From assembly GCA_021203515.1 (NCBI GenBank), contig JAJQAY010000038.1, positions 1 through 34,252 of the forward strand: a DNA stretch of 34,252 nt. The letters are read 5' to 3'. A program made the position numbers and the translations under genes. The DNA is from Bacteroides sp. (GTDB lineage: Bacteria; Bacteroidota; Bacteroidia; Bacteroidales; Bacteroidaceae). Shown in pieces: positions 20,672-27,396 of the stretch. The notes under the pieces were generated by a model, which saw only the letters and a list, made by a program, of their open reading frames with translations, had not been told where the DNA came from and did no database searches. Numbering within the stretch: position 1 is the stretch's first letter; each line of letters starts with the position of its first letter.

Positions 20672-20679
20672 CTGCCTTT

Positions 20680-21930
20680 TTATCGTTTAGAGGTAACCTC
20701 CGACTCATATTTTTCTATCTCCCTGACGTACTCTTCGCCCACCGGCACTCCGTTCTTCAGGCAGAACATATCCCAAACGGCATTCCACGGCAGTGATTTC
20801 GCCTCTTCGAGCAGAGCCAGACGTTCGAAGCCACGGTCGTTCGCCTCATATTGGCGCAGCGTATCCAGCGGTTCGAGCAAAGCCTGAAGCACACACTTCT
20901 GTGTGGCGCGGCTACCGATGACATAAGCACCGATACGGTTGATGCTGGCATCGAAATAATCCAGTCTGATATGCACGCGGCTCAACGCATTGCAACGAAC
21001 AATCTCCTTGCAGAGGTCCAGCGTATCGTCGTTCATAATCGTCACGTGGTCTGAGTCCCAGCGCACCGGACGGCTGACATGCAGCATGATTTCAGGAATG
21101 AAAAGGAGAAGAGAAGAGAGTTTGTCAGCCACGCTTTCCGTGGGATGGAAGTGTCCCGTATCCAGCGTCACAATCTTCTGGCGGCTTACACCGTAGCCGA
21201 TGTAGAAGTCGTTCGACCCTACCGTATAGCTTTCCAGACCGATGCCGAAGACTTTGGACTCTACGCAGTCCTTCATATTCTTATAATCTATTGCAAAGAT
21301 GCGGTCGATGGAGTCTTCCAAGAGTTCGCGATACTTCATGCGGTTCACGGTGATGTCCTTGCTACCGTCGTGCACCCACAGGTTCATGATGCAAGGGTCG
21401 CCCTGACGCTTACCCATTTCCTCGGCAATGGCACGACAGCGGATGGTATGCTCCACCCAGAATTCGCGGATGCCCTTGTCCGGATTGGCCAACGTAAGGT
21501 TACCACTCTTGGGGTGAGAGAAGGAAGTAGAGTTGAAGTCCAGCTTCATATTATTCTCTGCCGCCCACTGCATCCAGCTTTCAAAATGCGCAGGCTCCAC
21601 CTGGTCGCGGTCTACGAACTTGCCGCCGAAGTCTCCATAGATTTCGTGCAGGTTCAGGCAGTGCGTACCGGGGATATAAGAAGCCGCCTTCAGGATGTCC
21701 TGCCGCAGTTCTTCCATCGTGCATGCCTTGCCCGGATAATTACCCGTAGCCTGAATGCCGCCCGTCAGCGAACCTTGTGACTCAAATCCGGCTACATCGT
21801 CGGCCTGCCAGCAATGCAGGGAGAGGGAAATCTGCTGCAAGGCGTCCATTGCCTTTTCCACATCAATGCCAATAGCAGCATAACGCTCTTTGGCTAGCCC
21901 GTAGGCTTTTGTGGTTAGCTCTTCTTTCAT
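20680..21930 (-). CDS. rhaI: L-rhamnose isomerase
   Basis: Cytoplasmic metal-dependent isomerase converting L-rhamnose to L-rhamnulose. It is 416 residues, matching E. coli RhaA (419). TIM-barrel active-site segments are present: NLHEIYGDFGGKFVDRDQ (about 93-110), NSTSFSHPKSGNLTLANPD, LWVHDGSKD (about 184-192), FYIGYGVSRQKIVTLDTGHFHPTE (about 242-265, with metal-binding Asp and His) and RWDSDHVTI. The frame is intact and the start is the first ATG of the frame. It lies between rhaK and rhaT; the gap to rhaK is filled by an AT-rich tandem repeat and a large hairpin. The symbol rhaI follows Bacteroides usage (rhaA in E. coli). Confidence 0.96.
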   Translation of the reverse strand: MKEELTTKAYGLAKERYAAIGIDVEKAMDALQQISLSLHCWQADDVAGFESQGSLTGGIQATGNYPGKACTMEELRQDILKAASYIPGTHCLNLHEIYGDFGGKFVDRDQVEPAHFESWMQWAAENNMKLDFNSTSFSHPKSGNLTLANPDKGIREFWVEHTIRCRAIAEEMGKRQGDPCIMNLWVHDGSKDITVNRMKYRELLEDSIDRIFAIDYKNMKDCVESKVFGIGLESYTVGSNDFYIGYGVSRQKIVTLDTGHFHPTESVADKLSSLLLFIPEIMLHVSRPVRWDSDHVTIMNDDTLDLCKEIVRCNALSRVHIRLDYFDASINRIGAYVIGSRATQKCVLQALLEPLDTLRQYEANDRGFERLALLEEAKSLPWNAVWDMFCLKNGVPVGEEYVREIEKYESEVTSKR

Positions 21931-21943
21931 GATAGTGAATTAT

Positions 21944-22001
21944 TAAGTTATGAGTTATAAGTTATGAGTTATGAAGTTATTAGTTATAAGTCATCAAGTT
22001 G
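21944..22001. repeat. AT-rich degenerate tandem repeat (AGTTATGA-type)
   Basis: About seven imperfect units of AGTTATGA / AGTTATAA lie directly upstream of rhaI. No promoter consensus was found in it. Such tracts are low-complexity spacers of unknown role. Confidence 0.6.
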
Positions 22002-22006
22002 AGAAT

Positions 22007-22155
22007 AGGAGTAACTCATTCCCCTCCTCCCGGGAGGAGGGGTGCCCGAAGGGTGGGGTGGTAGGTGAATACATAAAACAAATCATTCTTTCATAGGTAC
22101 TTGTTTACCTACCACCTCCCCCTTCGGGTACTCCTCCTCCCAGGAGGAGGAGAAT
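22007..22155 (+). repeat. GC-rich intergenic hairpin repeat, copy B
   Basis: Long imperfect hairpin: arm 22034-22066 pairs with 22107-22139 around a 40-nt loop (GGGTGGGGTGGTAGGT against ACCTACCACCTCCC). Each end is itself palindromic, for example the perfect 22-bp palindrome at 22021-22042 centred on CCCGGG. It is related to copy A at 51-183 but in opposite orientation. In the rhaK-rhaI transcript it would form a very stable structure. Confidence 0.75.
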
Positions 22156-22227
22156 GGAGATAGTATAGTTATATCGAACTCACGTTATCTAATATTAATA
22201 TAAACAAAGCACTCTCCGGATTATTAT

Positions 22228-23682
22228 TCACTCCTTCGTCAGTTGTCTGAAATGCAGGTAAGCAGCATCCCATACCTCCGTGTCCTGCGGATGGAAAATC
22301 CGTAGCGGGATGGAACGGTTGATGAGTTGGCGCATAGAAGTAATGTCCCGGGCCGCCCCGGCTGCCAGCGCCTGCATCATGATATTGCCGATGGCCGTAG
22401 CCTCCGAAGGGCCGGCAACGACGGGAACACCCACAGCATTGGCCGTCCACTGGTTCAGCAGGTCGTTGCGGCTTCCGCCACCAATGACGTGCAATGCCTC
22501 TATCGGGCGTGGCGAAAGGCTGCGCAGATTGTCCAACACCTGCCTATAGCGCAAGGCAAGACTCTCAAAGATGCAACGCACCATCTGTCCCCGCGTCTGC
22601 GGTATCGGTTGCCGACGGTCGGAGCAATACGTCCGGATAGCCTGCTCCATGTCGGCCGGATTAGCAAACAAAGCATCGTCCGGATTAATCAGACTGCGGA
22701 ACGACTCGCAAGCACTTGCCTCGGCTATCAGTTCCGGATAGGAAGTCTCCCCACACTCGGCACGGCAACGCTCCAGCAGCCACATACCGCAGATATTTTT
22801 CAGCAGGCGGATAGTACCTTCCACTCCGCCCTCGTTGGTGAAGTTCAGGTCTTCCGTCTCTGCATTAATGACGGGTGCATCGGTCTCTATCCCCATCAAT
22901 GACCACGTCCCGCTGCTCAGGTAAGCAAAGTTCCGGTTCATGGCAGGCACCGAAGCCACGGCCGAGGCGGTATCGTGCCCGGCTACGGCAATCACGGGGA
23001 CAGCCCCGAGGCCGGTCATGCGCTGCACTTCTTCGGTCAGCACCCCCACCCGGTCGCCCGGATAAACAAACCGCCCGAAGTGCGCCTGCGCCAACCCGAG
23101 CTCGTTCAGCAGAGCATCCTCCAGCTTGCGGGTATTGGCATTTACCAGTTGCGCCGTACTGGCAATGGTGTATTCCGTCACCATCTCGCCGGTCAGCATA
23201 TAGCTCAGCGCATCGGGCATGAAGAGTATCTTATCGGCCGCGGCCAGCGCACTGTCATGGTTGCGCCTCAATGTATCGAGTTGAAACAAGGAGTTGAAGT
23301 TCATCGCCTGGATACCCGTCCATCCATAGACATGGCTGCGCGGGACGCGCGTGAAGAAAGCATCGGGAGCCCCCGTCGTGTGAGGGTCACGATAGGCATA
23401 AGGCTGGCGGAGGAAAGCGCCGTCCCGGCCTATGCAGACGAAATCCACGCCCCAGGTGTCGATGCCGATAGAAGTAATCTCGACATCCTCTTTCCGGGCT
23501 GCGAGTTTCAGCCCTTTAATGATATGACGGTAAAGTTCGTAAATATCCCAGTAGAAATGTCCTCCGGCTTCAATCAGGTGGTTGGGAAAGCGGTTCACCT
23601 CCTTCATCTCCAACCCGATGGGAGAAAAATACCCCAAGATGGTATGGCCGCTGGTAGCCCCCAGGTCGACCGCAAAAAGCAT
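22228..23682 (-). CDS. rhaK: Rhamnulokinase
   Basis: Cytoplasmic FGGY-family kinase that phosphorylates L-rhamnulose to L-rhamnulose-1-phosphate using ATP. From the start chosen here it is 484 residues: AVDLGATSGHTILG (4-17, first phosphate-binding motif), GIDTWGVDF (73-81), GHDTASA (235-241, with the catalytic Asp about 237), SSGTWSLMG (256-264) and VIGGGSRNDLLNQWTANAVGVPV near the C-terminus. An ATG in the same frame at 23724 would add 14 residues, but it overlaps an exact promoter -7 element (23722-23729) and the extra residues do not resemble the family, so 23682 is preferred. It is also called rhaB in E. coli. Frame intact. Confidence 0.94.
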   Translation of the reverse strand: MLFAVDLGATSGHTILGYFSPIGLEMKEVNRFPNHLIEAGGHFYWDIYELYRHIIKGLKLAARKEDVEITSIGIDTWGVDFVCIGRDGAFLRQPYAYRDPHTTGAPDAFFTRVPRSHVYGWTGIQAMNFNSLFQLDTLRRNHDSALAAADKILFMPDALSYMLTGEMVTEYTIASTAQLVNANTRKLEDALLNELGLAQAHFGRFVYPGDRVGVLTEEVQRMTGLGAVPVIAVAGHDTASAVASVPAMNRNFAYLSSGTWSLMGIETDAPVINAETEDLNFTNEGGVEGTIRLLKNICGMWLLERCRAECGETSYPELIAEASACESFRSLINPDDALFANPADMEQAIRTYCSDRRQPIPQTRGQMVRCIFESLALRYRQVLDNLRSLSPRPIEALHVIGGGSRNDLLNQWTANAVGVPVVAGPSEATAIGNIMMQALAAGAARDITSMRQLINRSIPLRIFHPQDTEVWDAAYLHFRQLTKE

Positions 23683-23721
23683 TGTTTCACGGTAATTAGT
23701 TTTAGTCGCTATTTGACAATA

Positions 23722-23729
23722 CAAAAGTA
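23722..23729 (-). promoter_or_regulatory. rhaK promoter, -7 element
   Basis: CAAAAGTA on the plus strand reads TACTTTTG on the minus strand, an exact TAnnTTTG, about 40 bp before the rhaK ATG at 23682. Immediately upstream is the inverted repeat GTAGGGG / CCCCTAC (23727-23733 and 23740-23746). The 10-mer ATTTGACAAT occurs on both sides (23711-23720 and 23780-23789), as operator sites might. Confidence 0.55.
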
Positions 23730-23816
23730 GGGGATTGCTCCCCTACCTTCTGTACATGTTTTGACGGAAAGGGTGTCGGATTTGACAATCCCCTTCACTA
23801 ATCACCCTCTTATCTT

Positions 23817-25345
23817 TTATTCCACTCCCTCACAGAAGCGGGTCGTCACCTTCTCGCCCTCCGTATTGCGGATATTCACATTCTTCATACTGATATTCTT
23901 GCTGTAGATGAATTCAGCTCCCAGCCGGGAGGTGATGTCGATGTCTTCCAGCACAATGCCGTCGATAGGCATCTCGGGAATACCATTGAAGAACAAGGCG
24001 CGGCGGGCACCGGCACAAACCAGGTTCTTCACGTGGATATTACGGAAACAAGGAGTCGTTTCGTCCACCGGCAGCGGCTCCACCTTTGCCGGGACGGTCT
24101 CTCCGCTTTCCAGCACTTCCACGGCAGACTTCCCGCCATAGTAGAGATTGAAAGTAATCGGCTCGGTAGGAATGTCCATCATCGAGACGTTGGTAACCCA
24201 TATGTTTTCAACCACCCCGCCACGGCCGCGCTTGCTCTTGAAACGCAAACCTACATCCGTGCCCAGGAACTGACAGTTGCTGACGGATACATTGCGCACG
24301 CCGCCACTCATTTCACTGCCCACCACAAAGCCGCCATGTCCCTTGAACACCGTACAGCCATCCACCACCACATTCTCGCAAACGCGCGCCCGGCGGCGAC
24401 CATTTTCATCCTTACCACTCTTCAGGCAGATACCGTCATCGCCCACATCGAAAGTGGAGTTTACAATCAGGGCATTCTTGCAAGACTCCAGGTCAAACCC
24501 GTCGCCATTCTGCGCATAGCTCGGATTGCGCACCTGCACTTCCTCAATCAGCACATTCTCGCACATCAGCGGATGTAGGTTCCACGCCGGAGAATTCTGA
24601 AAGATAACTCACTGCAACCAGACGTTCTTGCACGCTATCAGGCTCACCATCACCGGGCGGAGGAAATGGCGAACACTGTGCCACTCTTCTTCCGTTTGTA
24701 GTGTCTGAGGCACATTCATATTACTAATAGTATCCCCCCCCTTCAGCGTTTCGGGATAGGGAAACCAATAGGTAGGGCGCTTATAGACACCACCGCGGGC
24801 AGTCGCCTCCCGCCACACGCTTTCCGTCACCTTCTCGCGCTTCAGTGGGCGCCAGTAGTGACCGTTTCCGTCGATGGCTCCCTCACCGGTAATGACTACA
24901 TTCTCCGGATTACGTCCGGAGATAGGCGACTGGCAACGGCGGGTATCCAATCCCTTGAACACCGTCTCTACCAGCGGATAGAGGTCTACATCGGGAGAGA
25001 AAAGGATAATGGAACCCTTCTCCAATGCAGGTCTATATTACTCTTCAATACAATAGGCCCGGTAAACCAGACACCGGCAGGCACTATCAAATGACCGCCG
25101 CCCTCTTCAGCAAGGAAGTCAATAGCTTTGTCAAAAGCTTCGGTACAAAGTTCTTCGCCATTCCCTACGACACCGAAGTCTTTCAGGTTCGCGGTGCGGT
25201 CCGGAAACTGCGGAGCTTCTACCCGCGGCATGTCGAAAGGCAGGTTGCGGTACAGTTCTTCGTACTTATACGTTGTCCGTTGAGGTTGGCAGGCGCTAAG
25301 TGCCCACACACAAATGGCTGCAATCAGATACAATTGTTTCGTCAT
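23817..25345 (-). pseudogene. GH28 polygalacturonase / rhamnogalacturonase lipoprotein, one frameshift and one stop
   Basis: A right-handed beta-helix glycoside hydrolase that cleaves galacturonic-acid linkages in pectin; in this context an RG-I backbone or oligomer is the likely substrate. Lipobox LSAC (Cys about 19) is followed by QPQ, lacking acidic residues, so periplasmic facing is more likely. GH28 motifs are present: NGDGFDLES (280-288, the NTD-type site), DVGDDGICLKSG (300-311), GHGGFVVGSEMSGGV (336-350) and RFKSKRGRGG (368-377). The frame breaks near 25024-25025 (LHL-EKGS expected) and a TGA stands at 24609-24611 (NVWLQ, stop, VIFQNSPAW), where Gly is usual. Read through, it is about 509 residues. 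It follows PL11 after a 204-bp hairpin spacer. Confidence 0.88.
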
Positions 25346-25370
25346 TCTTCAGTTGATTTATCGTTTAGTT

Positions 25371-25537
25371 CACCACAGATTACACAGATTAACACAGATT
25401 TAAGAGAAAAAATTAAAGAAACGCAGATTAACGCAAATTCACGCAGATTATTTATATGATAGAGTTCCTTTGCGAAAATCTGCGTTAATCTGTGTTTTAA
25501 TAAAAATAATCTGTGTTAATCTGTGTAATCTGTGGTG
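25371..25537. repeat. Long intergenic hairpin of CACAGATTA repeats
   Basis: Outer arms 25371-25400 and 25508-25537 are perfect 30-bp inverted repeats built from a 9- to 10-bp period (CACAGATTA). Inner arms around 25419-25439 and 25475-25498 are the ACGCAGATTAACGCA version with a few mismatches. It occupies nearly all of the PL11-GH28 gap. No promoter consensus was found in it. Confidence 0.85.
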
Positions 25538-25549
25538 AAAGATACATTA

Positions 25550-27390
25550 TCATTTCTCTGTCTCTCCCAAATAATAAGATGGTACCGGTGCTTGCGGATA
25601 CCCCATGCTGCGATGCGCCACATAGCTGCGATACAATGCATCCTGCATCAGCGTGACGCGACGGTCACGGGCAGGAATATTGGTGCGGTAGATGCGCAAC
25701 TCGCCGGGCAGGGCGGTAATCAGTTCCTCCCGCCAGTCGCCTTCCATATCCGCCATCATCAGAATATCCCCTTCGATACCTTCGGTCAGCACTTCACCCT
25801 TTCACTTCCAGATGCTCTGCTTGCGTCCGCCGGAAGAGGAGCTTGCACCCCAACGGTTATCATCCCCTTTGAAAGTCTCGCGCAGCAGGTCGGCATCCCA
25901 CCAAATCCAGTTGCGGCAACCGGGCACTTCTTCATTGGTCACGTTCAGTTTCTTTCCGTCGGCAGTCAGCAGATACTTATCGGTGCTGCCTCCCTTGCGG
26001 TCTTCGCTGGCAAAGCATTCCAAGCCGGGATGGGTAGGGTCAAAGTCCGCCACCATGCCGTCGCCCACGTGATAAGTAGTCTGCCCGATGCCCAAATCAG
26101 TTTTCCCGTAGCAGCATCTACCACCGAAACACCGCGCCCGTCTTCCTTCTTGGGCTCGCTCACCATGAACACCTGCATTCCTTCCGTGTCGGGACGCAGT
26201 TTGCAGAGATAGGCCTTGTCGCTATGCCCCAGTCCGGATGACCACAGCAGCGTACCGTTATCATCCAGCATACACGAGCCCAGCAAGATTTCATCCCGTC
26301 CGTCGCCATCCACATCCGCAGTGACCATGCTGTGTGCACCCATGCTGCGGACAATCGGATTCTCTTCGTCACCGTCCCATCGCCAGGCGCGTTGCAGCTT
26401 TCCGTCTTTCGACATCCAGACATCCACTACCATCAGTTTGTAGGTGCCGCGTGCAGCCAGTATGAACGGCGTCTTCCCATCCAGATAAGCCACTCCCATC
26501 TGGTTGCGGTTCTGGCGTATCAGGTTTCCGTAGCGGTCGTTGCGTTCGGGTCAGTCTACGCGGTCCATTTCTTTTCCGGTCAGGCCGTCGAGCACGGAGA
26601 GGTACTCACTGCCCCCGCACACACGTCCTTTTTCATTCTTCACATAGTCGTCGCCGGCAGTCTTTATCGCCACCTCCGCCTTGCCGTCTCCGTTAAAATC
26701 GTAGACAATGAACGGAGAATACCAGATGCCCGGTTCGATGCCCGGCCCCATGTTATAGGTCCACAAGTAGGTGCCGTCACTCAGATAGGCGGATATTTTA
26801 TAAGTCTTCCCGGTAGTGTCACCCGGCATACCCGGGTCTACATTCGTTTCGGGGGTACGGATGATATAATCGTAAGTGCCGTCACCGTTCAAGTCGGCAA
26901 GGGCTATCTTTCCGGCCTTGGCATTGTCCTTCAGGCGGATGGAAGTATAAGGTTTCAGATTGGCAAGCACCGCTTCCTTTTTATCCGAAGCTGTCGGTTT
27001 CTGTCCTTTCACTACGGCTTCCACCCAATAGGATGCACGCTCGCAAGGGGTGATATCTACAAAATCGCACGTCTGCGAAATCGCACTCCGGGTGAGGCGT
27101 CGCACCTTGTCGTCCGCCTCGCGGTACACATGAAAAGCCGTAGCCGGGGCATCCGACGCCAGCAGGCGCCAACTGAGATAGACCGATTTACCGTCTCGTG
27201 CAGGAGCAACGGCCAGCCAACGGTTCAGGTTCTCCACGACCCGTTCTTGTGCAAAGCCTTCAACCAGCGGTTTCGGCTCATGCTTCGGGTCAAGTATTTC
27301 GTAAAAGTAATGGCGCTCGCGCGGGTCTTGGGCATACAGCGTGCAGACTGCACAGCAAAGCATCGCCCATGTGTAAAAGTGTTTTTTCAT
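25550..27390 (-). pseudogene. PL11 rhamnogalacturonan lyase, one frameshift and two stops
   Basis: Endo-acting lyase that cleaves the rhamnose-galacturonate linkage of RG-I by beta-elimination. Signal peptide about 1-20 (ending LYA), then a fibronectin-like segment (SVYLSWRLLASDAPATAFHVYRE) and an eight-bladed propeller rich in calcium-type motifs: ADLNGDGTYDYIIRTPE, YDFNGDGKAEVAIKTAGDD, ADVDGDGRDEILLGSC. Interruptions are a TGA at 26551-26553 (MDRVD, stop, PERNDRYGN; Trp expected), a lost base at the C run 26091-26093 (KLIWGIGQTTYH restored) and a TGA at 25802-25804 (SIWK, stop, KGEVLTEGIEGD; Trp expected). Read through, it is about 613 residues. It starts 6 nt after the GH106 gene and is surely cotranscribed with it. 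Confidence 0.9.
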
Positions 27391-27396
27391 GATAGT

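Noticed and set aside
25371..25537. CRISPR-like array from CACAGATTA repeats
   Set aside because: Repeats are too short and contiguous, with no unique spacers, and are arranged as inverted arms; no cas genes are nearby.
24609..26553. TGA read as tryptophan or glycine (recoded genome)
   Set aside because: One interrupted gene carries TAA instead, frameshifts occur in the same genes, the GH28 TGA fits Gly rather than Trp, and Trp is otherwise encoded by TGG. Bacteroides uses the standard code.
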